A DNA stretch of 64,000 nucleotides. It comes from an uncultured Ilyobacter sp. Lineage in GTDB: Bacteria > Fusobacteriota > Fusobacteriia > Fusobacteriales > Fusobacteriaceae. Positions 9,616 through 19,360 of the stretch are shown here, one piece after another. The translations under genes were made by a program, and so were the position numbers. The notes below the pieces were generated by a model. It did not search any database and was not told where the DNA came from. It saw only the letters and a program-made list of their open reading frames with translations. The DNA lies in assembly GCF_963668085.1 (NCBI RefSeq), contig NZ_OY764059.1:2041140-2105139 (forward strand). Direction: 5' to 3'. How positions within the stretch are numbered: the stretch's first letter is position 1; each line of letters opens with the position of its first letter.

Positions 9616-10446
9616 TTACTTTTGGTTTCTTCTTCTTACGATAAATTTATCCGAAGATTTCTTTCCTCTAGTTTTGTATCCAAGTGTCGGTTTACCCCAA
9701 GGAGTAACTGGTCCTTTTCTACCAACAGGTGCTCTTCCTTCTCCACCACCGTGAGGGTGATCAACAGGATTCATTACAGATCCTCTTACATGAGGTCTTC
9801 TACCCATATGTCTATTTCTACCAGCTTTACCGATGCTAACTAGTTGATGTTCAGAATTTCCTACTTCACCAACAGTCGCCATACACTCTTTGTGGATAAG
9901 TCTAACTTCTCCAGAAGGTAGTTCTACATGACAGTAAGTCCCTTCTTTCGCCATAAGCCTTGCAGCAGTTCCTGCAGATCTTACTAGCTGTCCACCTCTT
10001 CCGATTTGAAGCTCTATGTTATGGAGTTGTGTTCCTACAGGAAGATCCTTAAGTTTCATAGCATTTCCTGGCTTAACTTCAGCATTTGAACCAGCCATTA
10101 CTACGTCACCTTTCTTTAGTCCTTTAGGTGCTAGTATGTATCTCTTTTCTCCATCAGCATAAAATAGTAGAGCTATGTTCGCAGTTCTATTTGGATCATA
10201 CTCAATAGTTGCTACTTTTGCTGGGATATCTAATTTGTTTCTTTTGAAATCTATTAGCCTGTAAAGTCTTTTGTGTCCTTTTTGTCTATTTCTAGCTGTT
10301 CTGTGCCCGTAGTTATCTCTACCATAAGCAGATTTTAAAGGTACAGTTAAAGACTTTTCAGGTCTTACCATGTCTAACTCTTTGTTGACAATTTTAGACA
10401 TATGTCTTGTACCGTTAGTCATAGCTTTCATTTTCTTGATTGCCAT
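9616..10446 (-). CDS. rplB: 50S ribosomal protein L2
   Basis: Core large-subunit protein required for peptidyl transfer and subunit association. The 276 residues include [30 protein letters not shown], whose HPHGGGEG motif is the family signature. The 84-base spacer after rplW is larger than most in this operon but shows no clear promoter. Confidence 0.99.
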   Translation of the reverse strand: MAIKKMKAMTNGTRHMSKIVNKELDMVRPEKSLTVPLKSAYGRDNYGHRTARNRQKGHKRLYRLIDFKRNKLDIPAKVATIEYDPNRTANIALLFYADGEKRYILAPKGLKKGDVVMAGSNAEVKPGNAMKLKDLPVGTQLHNIELQIGRGGQLVRSAGTAARLMAKEGTYCHVELPSGEVRLIHKECMATVGEVGNSEHQLVSIGKAGRNRHMGRRPHVRGSVMNPVDHPHGGGEGRAPVGRKGPVTPWGKPTLGYKTRGKKSSDKFIVRRRNQK

Positions 10447-10530
10447 TTCTCTTAACCTCCGAAAAAAAATTTTCGATAATTAGACCTATAATTATCTTTA
10501 ATCCGTTCATCTAAATCCTTAAATTATAGA

Positions 10531-10818
10531 TTAAACATTTTGAAAGTAAGTTATTGTATTACCTTCAGCAAGCTTTACGACAGCTTTTTTCTTAGCCTGT
10601 GTCTTGTAAAGTTTTGCTCCGTGTCTTTTCACAACAGGTTTAATGTTGAGAGTAGCTACAGATTCAACCTTTACATTAAAAATTTCTTCCACAGCTTTTT
10701 TGATTTGAATTTTATTAGCTTTAGGTGTTACTTCAAAAGTATATCTGTTGAACTCCCTTCTAAGAAGTTCAGTTTTTTCTGTGATGATTGGTTTTTTTAC
10801 TATATCATAAACAGTCAT
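10531..10818 (-). CDS. rplW: 50S ribosomal protein L23
   Basis: Exit-tunnel protein that docks trigger factor and the signal recognition particle. The 95 residues include YDIVKKPIITEKTELL at the N-terminus and the KANKIQIKKAVEEIFNVKV block. Its ATG overlaps the rplD stop by one base (TAATG), implying translational coupling. Confidence 0.97.
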   Translation of the reverse strand: MTVYDIVKKPIITEKTELLRREFNRYTFEVTPKANKIQIKKAVEEIFNVKVESVATLNIKPVVKRHGAKLYKTQAKKKAVVKLAEGNTITYFQNV

Positions 10819-11453
10819 TATCCAAGCACCTCCTCAATAGTAGCTAGTGCTTCTTTTGTTATGATCACCTTGTTTTGCTTGAGAAGCCAGTAAACACCAA
10901 GTTCATTTGGTTGAAGTACAACTGCATTTTCAAGGTTTCTAGCTGACAGATACAGGTTGAAATCTGCATCGTTAGCAAGATCATTAACAACAAACAGTTG
11001 CTTTGTGTTAGCTTCTAAAGCTTTTGTTAGAGCCATTATAGTCTTTGTTTTAGGCGCTTCGATAGCTCCATCTAAAACTACAATGCTCCCTTCTGCAACT
11101 TTAGCAGATAAAGCTGACTTAAGTGCAACTTTTCTAACTTTTTTGTTGACTTTCTTTTCGAAACTTCTAGGCTGAGGTCCGAATGTAACTCCTCCACCTA
11201 CCATGTGAGGGGCTCTCGTAGAACCTTGTCTAGCTCTACCTGTACCTTTTTGTTTGAAAGGTTTTCTTCCTCCACCTCTAACCATTGCTCTTGTTTTCGT
11301 AGCAGCAGTTCCTTGTCTGGCAGCTGCTAGTTCAGCAGTCAACACTTCATGAAGTACCGCTTTGTTTGGCTCGATTCCGAACACTGTATCTTTAACTTCA
11401 AGAGTTCCAGTTTGATCTCCTGCTAAGTTATATATGTTTAAAACTGCCATCAT
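10818..11453 (-). CDS. rplD: 50S ribosomal protein L4
   Basis: Large-subunit protein whose extended loop lines the exit tunnel; in E. coli it also controls the S10 operon. The loop signature [29 protein letters not shown] (key residues K, R and G-rich) is clear at about residues 60-90. It has 211 residues; the second ATG may be the true start. It lies 29 bases after rplC. Confidence 0.98.
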   Translation of the reverse strand: MMAVLNIYNLAGDQTGTLEVKDTVFGIEPNKAVLHEVLTAELAAARQGTAATKTRAMVRGGGRKPFKQKGTGRARQGSTRAPHMVGGGVTFGPQPRSFEKKVNKKVRKVALKSALSAKVAEGSIVVLDGAIEAPKTKTIMALTKALEANTKQLFVVNDLANDADFNLYLSARNLENAVVLQPNELGVYWLLKQNKVIITKEALATIEEVLG

Positions 11454-11482
11454 TTTCCTCCTTCCTCAAATCTACTAACCAG

Positions 11483-12109
11483 TTATTTTTTTATAGCTGG
11501 CTTTACTACAATGTAACCGTTCTTCGGTCCAGGAACCGCACCTTTTATTAGTAACAAGTTGTTTTCTACATCAACTTTTACTACTTTTAGGTTCTGAACT
11601 GTCACTGCAGCATTTCCATATCTTCCAGCCATCTTTAGACCTTTCAATACTTTTGAAGGGAACGATGATTGTCCGATAGAACCTCCAAGTCTGTGGTTTC
11701 TAGAAACCCCGTGAGTGGCTCTGTTTCCTGAGAAATTATGTCTTTTCATAACCCCTGCAGTACCTTTACCTTTAGAAGTTCCTCTGATATCTACAAACTC
11801 AACACCATCTAATATGTCAACTTTGATTTCTTGTCCTAATTCATATCCTTCTACTGAATCAGCCTTAAGTTCTCTAACAAATCTTAACGGTTTAACGCCA
11901 GCCTTGTTAAAGATACCCATCATTGGTTTAGTAGTGTTTTTTTCTTTCTTTTCGTCAAATCCTAATTGAAGAGCAGTGTACCCGTCTTTTTCCTCAGTTT
12001 TTTTCTGAAGAACAAAGTTAGGACCCGCTTCTACAACTGTTACTGGAACAAATTTTCCATTTTCGAAAATTTGAGTCATTCCAATTTTTTTAGCTAAAAT
12101 TCCTGCCAT
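11483..12109 (-). CDS. rplC: 50S ribosomal protein L3
   Basis: Binds near the 3' end of 23S rRNA and contacts the peptidyl transferase centre. The start chosen is MAGILAKKIGMTQIF, preceded by GATGGAGGTAAAAG as ribosome binding site; an upstream in-frame extension of 28 codons does not resemble L3. The resulting 208 residues contain the MKRHNFSGNRATHG and RLGGSIGQSSFPSKVLKGLKMAGR blocks of the family. The 187-base gap in front of it is unusually long for this operon. Confidence 0.98.
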   Translation of the reverse strand: MAGILAKKIGMTQIFENGKFVPVTVVEAGPNFVLQKKTEEKDGYTALQLGFDEKKEKNTTKPMMGIFNKAGVKPLRFVRELKADSVEGYELGQEIKVDILDGVEFVDIRGTSKGKGTAGVMKRHNFSGNRATHGVSRNHRLGGSIGQSSFPSKVLKGLKMAGRYGNAAVTVQNLKVVKVDVENNLLLIKGAVPGPKNGYIVVKPAIKK

Positions 12110-12296
12110 TCTTTTACCTCCATCAAATAATATATTGGTTGACAACTTCTCCTCGTGGTTCCACGACTTAACTTTTAAAAAAAGTACCGCCAACTTGTAT
12201 TATTCTGTAAGGATAACTATAAGTTTTTAAAGGATTTTGTCTTTAAAACTCCAATTACCCGATAATCAGCTGATCCGCGCTCTTTTTCGTCAGAAA
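12110..12296 (-). other. Long rpsJ-rplC spacer, possible leader RNA
   Basis: This 187-base stretch interrupts an otherwise tightly packed operon. It contains a palindrome CGTGGTTCCACG (12154-12165) and a GTTGTCAAC-like segment near the rplC ribosome binding site. No ORF resembling a known protein and no consensus promoter was found. A regulatory leader for rplC-rplD or an internal processing site is possible, but nothing proves it. Confidence 0.35.
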
Positions 12297-12608
12297 TTAA
12301 GCCTGCTTAATTTCGATTCCAACACCAGCTGGTAAGTTAACCGCTGTTAATGAAGAGATTGTCTTCTGGCTTGAGTTTTTGATCTCTACCATTCTTTTAT
12401 GCACTCTCATTTCGAACTGCTCTCTAGCATCTTTGTTCACGTGTACAGATCTAAGTACTGTGTACTTTTTAATCTTTGTTGGTAGTGGCATAGGTCCTGC
12501 GATTTCCGCACCAGACTTTTTAGCAACTTCAGCAATTCTCTTCGCTGATTGATCCAACAATGCGTGATCATAAGCTTTTAAATAGATTCTTAATTTATTA
12601 GAAGCCAT
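12297..12608 (-). CDS. rpsJ: 30S ribosomal protein S10
   Basis: Small-subunit head protein, also the NusE transcription elongation partner. The 103 residues include RIYLKAYDHALLDQSAKRI and GPMPLPTKIKKYTVLRSVHVNKDAREQFEMR, both diagnostic. It is the first gene of the S10 operon and has a consensus-like promoter about 75 bases upstream. Confidence 0.98.
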   Translation of the reverse strand: MASNKLRIYLKAYDHALLDQSAKRIAEVAKKSGAEIAGPMPLPTKIKKYTVLRSVHVNKDAREQFEMRVHKRMVEIKNSSQKTISSLTAVNLPAGVGIEIKQA

Positions 12609-12683
12609 CTATCTCTTGCACCTCCTGTAAAATTTATCAATAGGTCAGGGATGTCAAACATCCTCTGCTCACACACTTTAGAG

Positions 12684-12711
12684 ATTATATCACACTCTAC
12701 AAAAATAACAA
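12684..12711 (-). promoter_or_regulatory. Promoter of the S10-spc operon
   Basis: On the minus strand, a -35 TTGTTA (12706-12711), a 16-base spacer and a perfect -10 TATAAT (12684-12689) with an upstream TG (extended -10) lie about 75 bases before rpsJ. A small hairpin (GGATGT / ACATCC, 12649-12663) lies in the predicted 5' untranslated region. Confidence 0.75.
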
Positions 12712-12780
12712 AGTCTTTTTTGAAAAGAATAATGAAGTTTTCCCATTTTGTTTAAAATGATTCTCTAAAACAAATTTTAC

Positions 12781-12802
12781 CGGGGAAACACGAGCTTCCC
12801 CG
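12781..12802 (-). terminator. Probable terminator after tuf
   Basis: A 7-bp stem CGGGGAA / TTCCCCG with an 8-base loop lies 24 bases beyond the tuf stop. The following minus-strand bases (GTAAAATTTGTTTTAG) are T-rich but not a clean run, so efficiency is uncertain. Confidence 0.65.
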
Positions 12803-12825
12803 ATAATTTTTATGTAAACATTCTA

Positions 12826-14010
12826 TTATTTAGTGATTGTAGCAACTACTCCAGAAGCTACTGTTCTTCCACCTTCTCTTATTGCGAATCTTAATCCTTC
12901 TTCCATCGCGATTGGGTGAATCAGCTCTACTGTCATCTCGATGTTATCTCCAGGCATTACCATCTCTACACCTTCTGGTAAGTTGATTGCTCCTGTGATA
13001 TCTGTCGTTCTGAAGTAGAATTGTGGTCTATATCCTGAGAAGAATGGAGTATGTCTTCCTCCCTCTTCTTTTGTTAGTACATATACTTCTGATGTGAAGC
13101 CTGTATGTGGAGTGATTGTTCCTGGCTTAGCTAGAACTTGTCCTCTTTCTACGTCTTCTTTCTTGATTCCTCTTAGTAGTGCTCCGATGTTATCTCCTGC
13201 TTCTCCTTGATCAAGAAGCTTTCTGAACATCTCTACTCCTGTACAAACTGCTTTTTGTGTGTCTTTGATTCCGATTATCTCGATCTCTTCTCCGACTTTG
13301 ATGATTCCTCTTTCTACTCTTCCAGTTACAACTGTTCCTCTACCTGTGATAGTGAATACGTCTTCTACTGGCATTAGGAATGGCTGATCTACTGCTCTTT
13401 CTGGTGATGGAATGTAAGAATCTACTGCTTCCATAAGCTCTTCGATTTTAGCTACCCATTGAGCTTCACCGTTAAGCGCTCCTAATGATGATCCTGCGAT
13501 TACAGGAATGTCGTCTCCTGGGAATCCGTAGTCTGATAGAAGTTCTCTTACTTCCATCTCTACTAATTCTAGTAACTCTTCGTCATCTACCATATCTGCT
13601 TTGTTTAGGTATACTACGATGTAAGGTACTCCTACCTGTCTTGAAAGAAGGATATGCTCTCTTGTTTGAGGCATTGGTCCGTCTGCTGCTGATACTACTA
13701 GGATAGCTCCATCCATTTGAGCTGCTCCTGTGATCATGTTCTTTACGTAGTCAGCATGGCCTGGACAGTCAACGTGAGCGTAGTGTCTGTTTGCTGTTTC
13801 ATACTCGATATGAGCTGTATTGATTGTGATTCCTCTTTCTCTCTCTTCTGGTGCCTGGTCAATGTTTGCAAAGTCTACTTTCTTTGCTAGTCCTTTGTCA
13901 GAAAGTACTTTTGAGATTGCTGCAGTTGTTGTTGTCTTTCCATGGTCAACGTGTCCTATTGTCCCTACATTTACATGGGGTTTTGATCTTGAAAATTTTT
14001 CCTTAGCCAT
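12826..14010 (-). CDS. tuf: Translation elongation factor Tu
   Basis: GTPase that delivers aminoacyl-tRNA to the ribosome. G-domain motifs GHVDHGKT (about 18-25), DCPGH (about 80-84) and NKAD (about 135-138) are intact, followed by domains II and III. The 394-residue length is standard. It is the last gene of the str operon, 107 bases after fusA, with a hairpin in the spacer. This is the only tuf copy in the window. Confidence 0.99.
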   Translation of the reverse strand: MAKEKFSRSKPHVNVGTIGHVDHGKTTTTAAISKVLSDKGLAKKVDFANIDQAPEERERGITINTAHIEYETANRHYAHVDCPGHADYVKNMITGAAQMDGAILVVSAADGPMPQTREHILLSRQVGVPYIVVYLNKADMVDDEELLELVEMEVRELLSDYGFPGDDIPVIAGSSLGALNGEAQWVAKIEELMEAVDSYIPSPERAVDQPFLMPVEDVFTITGRGTVVTGRVERGIIKVGEEIEIIGIKDTQKAVCTGVEMFRKLLDQGEAGDNIGALLRGIKKEDVERGQVLAKPGTITPHTGFTSEVYVLTKEEGGRHTPFFSGYRPQFYFRTTDITGAINLPEGVEMVMPGDNIEMTVELIHPIAMEEGLRFAIREGGRTVASGVVATITK

Positions 14011-14059
14011 TTCAATCCTCCTAAAAAATTAAAATAATAATTATTGTATATTTCTTAAT

Positions 14060-14085
14060 AGGTGCCCTCCTTTAGGCGGGCACCT
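14060..14085 (-). other. Hairpin between fusA and tuf
   Basis: An 8-bp stem (AGGTGCCC / GGGCACCT) with an inner CC/GG pairing around TTTA lies in the fusA-tuf spacer. It is not followed by a T run on the minus strand, so it looks more like an mRNA-stabilising or processing structure than a full terminator. Confidence 0.6.
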
Positions 14086-14117
14086 TCTGGATATATAATC
14101 CTTTAAGTGAAAAAGAA

Positions 14118-16199
14118 TTACTTCCCTCTCGCTTCTTGGATACTTTTTTGAATACTAGCAGGTACCTGAGCATATTCAGAAAATTCCATTGCATAAGTAG
14201 CTCTTCCTTGAGATTTAGATCTAAGTTCAGTTGCGTAACCAAACATTTCTGAAAGTGGCACTTTTGCATTGATGATTTTAGCTCCGTTTCTGTCAGTCAT
14301 TCCAGAAACCATACCTCTTCTAGAGTTGAGATCTCCTATAAGGTCTCCCATATACTCCTCTGGAGTAGTAACTTCTACTTTAAAGACAGGCTCAAGAATT
14401 ACAGGGTTACACTTAGCCGCTGCTTGTTTAACCGCCATAGATCCCGCAATTTTAAATGCCATCTCTGATGAATCGACCTCATGGTATGATCCATCATAAA
14501 GTACTACTTTTACATCTTCCATTGGGTATCCAGCTACAACTCCACTTTCTAGAGCTTCTTTACATCCTCTTTCAACTGCAGGGATGTACTCTCTTGGGAT
14601 AGCTCCACCAGTAACTTTATTGATAAACTCAAATCCTTTTCCTGGATTTGGATCTACTTTTATTTTAACATGTCCGTATTGACCTCTACCACCTGATTGC
14701 TTAGCATATTTAACATCGTGGTCAATATTGGTTGTGATAGTTTCTCTGTAGGCAACTTGAGGTTTACCAACAGTAGACTCAACCTTGAATTCTCTTTTCA
14801 TTCTATCTACAAGTATATCTAGGTGAAGTTCACCCATTCCAGATATGATAGTTTGACCTGTCTCTTCGTCTGTTTTAACTCTGAATGTAGGATCCTCTTC
14901 TGCTAATTTACCAAGGGCTATTCCCATTTTCTCTTGGTCAACTTTAGTCTTAGGTTCTACCGCTACTGAGATAACTGGCTCAGGGAACTCCATTTTCTCA
15001 AGTATGATTGGTTGATCCATGTCACAAAGAGTGTCTCCAGTAGTAGTTTCTTTTAGACCTACCGCTGCTGCGATATCTCCACAGTATACTACACTTAGCT
15101 CTTCTCTGTTGTTCGCATGCATCTGTAGTATTCTTCCTACTCTTTCTTTTTTACCTTTTGTTGAGTTAAGAACAGAAGTTCCCTTCTCTATAATTCCAGA
15201 ATAAACTCTGAAGAACGCAAGTTTTCCAACAAATGGGTCAGTCATTATTTTAAATGCAAGAGCAGAGAATGGTTGATCGTCCCCTGGAACTCTTGTCATT
15301 TCTTTTTCGTCATCCTTTACATCTGTTCCTTTTATAGCTCCAATGTCTACTGGAGAAGGCATAAGGTCAACTACTGCATCTAGAAGTGGCTGAACCCCTT
15401 TATTTTTAAATGCAGTTCCACAAGTTACAGGAACTATTAAGTTTGCTATAGTAGCTTTTCTAAGACCAGCTACCAACTCTTCTTGAGTAATTTCTTCTCC
15501 ACCGAAGAACTTTTCCATAAGATCATCATCAGTCTCAACTATAGATTCAAGCATGAAATTCCTAGCTTCTTCAGCCTTTTCAACAAGCTCATCTCTTATT
15601 TCAACAACTGTGAAATCTTGTCCTGTTTCAGTATCTAGAGGCCACTTGATCTCTTTCATCTGAATAAGGTCAATTATACCCTCAAATTGGTCTTCTGCTC
15701 CGATAGGAAGCTGAACAGGTACAGGATTTGATCCTAGCTTTTCCCTGATATCTGTTACACACATATCAAAGTCTGCACCGACTCTATCCATCTTATTGAA
15801 GAAAGCCATTCTAGGTACTCCGTACTTATCCGCTTGTCTCCAAACTGTTTCTGATTGCGGCTGAACCCCGTCAACTGCTGAGAACACAGCTACAGAACCG
15901 TCTAGTACTCTTAGCGATCTTTCAACCTCAACAGTAAAGTCCACGTGCCCTGGTGTGTCTATTATATTTATCCTATGCTCTCTCCAGAAACAAGTTGTCG
16001 CTGCTGAAGTGATAGTTATTCCTCTTTCTTGCTCTTGCTCCATCCAGTCCATTGTAGCCGCACCGTCGTGTACTTCACCAATTCTGTGAGTAATCCCTGT
16101 GTAAAGAAGGATCCTTTCTGTGGTTGTAGTTTTACCTGCGTCGATGTGGGCCATGATACCGATGTTTCTTGTTTTGTCCAAAGAAACTTTTCTAGCCAT
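14118..16199 (-). CDS. fusA: Translation elongation factor G
   Basis: GTPase that drives translocation. G motifs AHIDAGKT (near residue 17), DTPGH and NKMD are intact, and all five domains fit in 693 residues. Domain IV begins around the [14 protein letters not shown] segment. The gene lies 43 bases after rpsG and precedes tuf, the classical str operon order. Confidence 0.99.
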   Translation of the reverse strand: MARKVSLDKTRNIGIMAHIDAGKTTTTERILLYTGITHRIGEVHDGAATMDWMEQEQERGITITSAATTCFWREHRINIIDTPGHVDFTVEVERSLRVLDGSVAVFSAVDGVQPQSETVWRQADKYGVPRMAFFNKMDRVGADFDMCVTDIREKLGSNPVPVQLPIGAEDQFEGIIDLIQMKEIKWPLDTETGQDFTVVEIRDELVEKAEEARNFMLESIVETDDDLMEKFFGGEEITQEELVAGLRKATIANLIVPVTCGTAFKNKGVQPLLDAVVDLMPSPVDIGAIKGTDVKDDEKEMTRVPGDDQPFSALAFKIMTDPFVGKLAFFRVYSGIIEKGTSVLNSTKGKKERVGRILQMHANNREELSVVYCGDIAAAVGLKETTTGDTLCDMDQPIILEKMEFPEPVISVAVEPKTKVDQEKMGIALGKLAEEDPTFRVKTDEETGQTIISGMGELHLDILVDRMKREFKVESTVGKPQVAYRETITTNIDHDVKYAKQSGGRGQYGHVKIKVDPNPGKGFEFINKVTGGAIPREYIPAVERGCKEALESGVVAGYPMEDVKVVLYDGSYHEVDSSEMAFKIAGSMAVKQAAAKCNPVILEPVFKVEVTTPEEYMGDLIGDLNSRRGMVSGMTDRNGAKIINAKVPLSEMFGYATELRSKSQGRATYAMEFSEYAQVPASIQKSIQEARGK

Positions 16200-16242
16200 C
16201 TGGTTTTGCCCTCCTTAAAAGATATAATCTTAAATTAAGATA

Positions 16243-16716
<474 letters not shown>

Positions 16717-16735
16717 TTATTTCACCTCCCGAAAA

Positions 16736-17104
16736 TTAAGCTTTTTTAGCTCCATATTTTGATCTTGATTTTTTTCTGTTTGCAACACCAGCAGTATCTA
16801 AAGCTCCTCTGATAACTTTATATCTTACCCCTGGTAAATCTTTTGTTCTTCCACCTCTTACAAGTACAATCGAGTGCTCTTGTAGGTTATGTCCTTCACC
16901 TGGAATATACGTAGTAACTTCGATCCCGTTTGTAAGCTTTACTCTTGCAACCTTTCTAAGTGCTGAGTTTGGCTTTTTTGGAGTACTTGTGTAAACTCTT
17001 ATACAAACTCCTCTTCTTTGTGGGTTACCTTGTAGTGCCGGTGACTTTTTAGCTTCTTCTAAAGTCGCTCTTCCTTTTTTTACTAATTGGTTTAAAGTAG
17101 GCAT
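16736..17104 (-). CDS. rpsL: 30S ribosomal protein S12
   Basis: Decoding-centre protein and classical streptomycin target. The motifs [15 protein letters not shown] and [17 protein letters not shown] are intact, with lysines at the positions usually associated with streptomycin sensitivity. The 122-residue length is standard. It is the first str operon gene, 49 bases downstream of a near-consensus promoter. Confidence 0.99.
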   Translation of the reverse strand: MPTLNQLVKKGRATLEEAKKSPALQGNPQRRGVCIRVYTSTPKKPNSALRKVARVKLTNGIEVTTYIPGEGHNLQEHSIVLVRGGRTKDLPGVRYKVIRGALDTAGVANRKKSRSKYGAKKA

Positions 17105-17152
17105 TTTACCCTCCTTCCGAATTTTAAATTAAAATTTAATTATAACTTGAAC

Positions 17153-17181
17153 ATTATACTGACTTTGTTTCAAAAAGTCAA
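17153..17181 (-). promoter_or_regulatory. Promoter of the str operon
   Basis: A -35 TTGACT (17176-17181), a 17-base spacer and a perfect -10 TATAAT (17153-17158) lie on the minus strand about 49 bases upstream of rpsL. Only one base of the two hexamers departs from consensus. Confidence 0.9.
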
Positions 17182-17318
17182 CACTCAAAAAACAGTTAAT
17201 GTTTTAAGAGAAAAATTATAGATAATCTTCAAAAAATAATTTCCCAGATACTTTTTTGTTGTCCAAAAATTATTATAACATATTTTTTATTTTACAACTA
17301 TATTTTTTGTGTTAATTT

Positions 17319-19217
17319 TTACTCTGAAATTTCCGACAGTTCTTCCTGAACCGCTTCCCATTCTTCCATAGTCTCCATTATTTTTTTATCCATGATGTCT
17401 AATTCCTTTTGAATATTTATCAAAGTTTCAAGATTATTTATTTTCCCAGCTTCATTATATCTTTCTTCTAGGATACTTTTTTCTGATTCTAGATCCTCTA
17501 TACTCTCTTCCAATTTTTGACCTTTTCTCTCTAGAACCCCTATCCTATTTTTTATTTTTTTCTGTTCCTCATAGTTGAGATTCCCCTGTATATCTTTTTC
17601 ATTTACTTCAGAGTTGCTCTTATAAGCCTCGTAGTCTCCTTTGAAAAGGGTACTTCCATCTTTTGTGATCTCATAAATCTTATTGACCACACTTTCCAAA
17701 AAATGCCTGTCATGGGATACTACCACAAGGGTTCCATCATAATCTTCTAAAGCATATTCTAAAATTTCCCTAGAGTATATGTCTAGATGGTTGGTAGGCT
17801 CATCTAAGATCAGAAAATTTGGCTTGTCCATAATAAGTCTCATTAGAGCAACCCTCGCTTTTTCTCCACCACTTAGATTGCCTATTTTTTTGAAGGCATC
17901 GTCTTCGGAAAACAAAAAACCTCCGCATATTGATCTGGCTTGTTCTTCACTTAGGGGATAGTTGTTGAGAAGTTCCTCTATAACAGTGGCCTCTCTATTT
18001 AGCCCCTCGTGTTTTTGATCATAATAGCCAATTTTTATTCTTTCTCCCCAGAGGATCTCTCCGCTATCTTTATTTTCCAAACTGTTTATTATTCTCAGTA
18101 TAGTAGATTTTCCCACGCCGTTTTTACCGATTAAACCTATCCTGTCTCCCCTATACACTTCCATATTCACGTCTCGGAAAATCTCCTGTCCATCAAAACT
18201 CTTAGAAAGGTTCCTAATCTTCACCACCCTGTCGGTACTCACATTTTCCACTTGGAATTTAAGCTTCATTTTTCTGATACTGACAACAGGGTCCTCCATT
18301 TTTTCCATTCTTTCCAAAATCTTTTCACGACCTCTGGCCTGCTTAGACTTGACCCCGGCCTTGTAACGCCGTATGAACTCTTCTGTTTTTTTTATCTTAT
18401 CCTGTTCTTTTTCGTAGGATTTTATGGCCCCAGTGAGATAGGCTTCCTTCTGTATAGTGTAGTCTGTGAAGTTCCCTTTGTAGACATTTATGGTTTTTCT
18501 CTCTAACTCAAAAACCTTGTTTATAACATTGTCCAAGAAATATCTGTCATGGGATATTAGTATAAAGGCCTTGTTATAATCTTTTAAAAATTTTTCAAGC
18601 CACTCTATGGCATTTAGATCCAAATGGTTTGTAGGTTCATCTAGTATTAAAAGTTCAGGTTCTTCAAGGAGTATTTTTCCTAGGGCTATTCTCGACTGCT
18701 GCCCTCCAGACAGATCTCCTATGACATTTTTCCAGAGATTTTCTGGAAAATTCAGCCCTGTTAGAATCTGTTTCACCTTATACTCTACTGAGTAGCCCTC
18801 TTCCTGCTCATACCTTGTAGACAACTTTGCAAGCTCTTCCATTATTTGGTCAAAATTGTCCATATCCACAGCCAGCTTTTCATTTAGTTCCTGTATTCTT
18901 TCATAATCCTTTTTCAGATGTGAAAATACCGACATGAGCTCGTCGAAAACCTTGTTTTCCTTATTTAAGTCGAAATTCTGAGAGAGATACCCTATCTTAA
19001 GTCCGCCTTTTTTTGATATGGTTCCCTGGATTTTTGTATCCTCATCTATATCGTGATACTCCTCTTCTAGAAGTATTTTTACCAAGGTAGTTTTTCCAGC
19101 ACCATTTAGGCCTACAAGACCTATCTTATCCTTTTCATCTATTGAAAAGCTTATGTTTTTCAGCAAAGTTTCCCCTGAAAAACTTTTGTGTATATTGTTT
19201 ATCTGCAATACAGCCAT
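17319..19217 (-). CDS. ABC-F family ATPase (Uup/YdiF-like)
   Basis: A soluble protein with two ABC ATPase domains and no membrane segments. Domain 1 has Walker A GLNGAGKT and signature LSGGQQSR; domain 2 has GKNGVGKS and LSGGEKAR, both with LDEPTNHLD Walker B motifs. An inter-domain linker rich in lysine/arginine follows domain 1, and a C-terminal coiled coil (about residues 550-632) resembles Uup/YdiF types. Family members act on ribosomes and some give antibiotic protection; which role applies here is unknown. It has its own promoter and appears monocistronic. Confidence 0.9.
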   Translation of the reverse strand: MAVLQINNIHKSFSGETLLKNISFSIDEKDKIGLVGLNGAGKTTLVKILLEEEYHDIDEDTKIQGTISKKGGLKIGYLSQNFDLNKENKVFDELMSVFSHLKKDYERIQELNEKLAVDMDNFDQIMEELAKLSTRYEQEEGYSVEYKVKQILTGLNFPENLWKNVIGDLSGGQQSRIALGKILLEEPELLILDEPTNHLDLNAIEWLEKFLKDYNKAFILISHDRYFLDNVINKVFELERKTINVYKGNFTDYTIQKEAYLTGAIKSYEKEQDKIKKTEEFIRRYKAGVKSKQARGREKILERMEKMEDPVVSIRKMKLKFQVENVSTDRVVKIRNLSKSFDGQEIFRDVNMEVYRGDRIGLIGKNGVGKSTILRIINSLENKDSGEILWGERIKIGYYDQKHEGLNREATVIEELLNNYPLSEEQARSICGGFLFSEDDAFKKIGNLSGGEKARVALMRLIMDKPNFLILDEPTNHLDIYSREILEYALEDYDGTLVVVSHDRHFLESVVNKIYEITKDGSTLFKGDYEAYKSNSEVNEKDIQGNLNYEEQKKIKNRIGVLERKGQKLEESIEDLESEKSILEERYNEAGKINNLETLINIQKELDIMDKKIMETMEEWEAVQEELSEISE

Positions 19218-19257
19218 TTTTTTCTCCTAACTTTAATAGGTTTTTTCATTCTTTAAA

Positions 19258-19286
19258 ATTATATCATAAACTATCATCTGTTCCAA
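19258..19286 (-). promoter_or_regulatory. Promoter of the ABC-F gene
   Basis: The minus strand shows TTGGAA (19281-19286), a 17-base spacer and TATAAT (19258-19263) with an upstream TG, about 40 bases before the start codon. Confidence 0.75.
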
Positions 19287-19332
19287 GCTTTTGAAACTTA
19301 CAGTACATCTTTTAAAACTATATCTGAAATAA

Positions 19333-19357
19333 TTAAAAAAAGGGGCTTTCGCCCCTT
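19333..19357 (-). terminator. Intrinsic terminator after the O-antigen ligase-like gene
   Basis: Stem AAGGGGC / GCCCCTT with a TTTC loop, followed on the minus strand by a T-rich run. It begins 4 bases beyond the stop of the gene at 19361. Confidence 0.85.
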
Positions 19358-19360
19358 AAA

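Noticed and set aside
12649..12663. Small hairpin in the rpsJ leader as an L4 autoregulatory site
   Set aside because: Only 6 bp with a 3-base loop, and no resemblance to the E. coli S10 leader could be shown.
14072..14269. ORF overlapping the 3' end of fusA
   Set aside because: It is an out-of-frame shadow of fusA that extends into the fusA-tuf hairpin and has no ribosome binding site.
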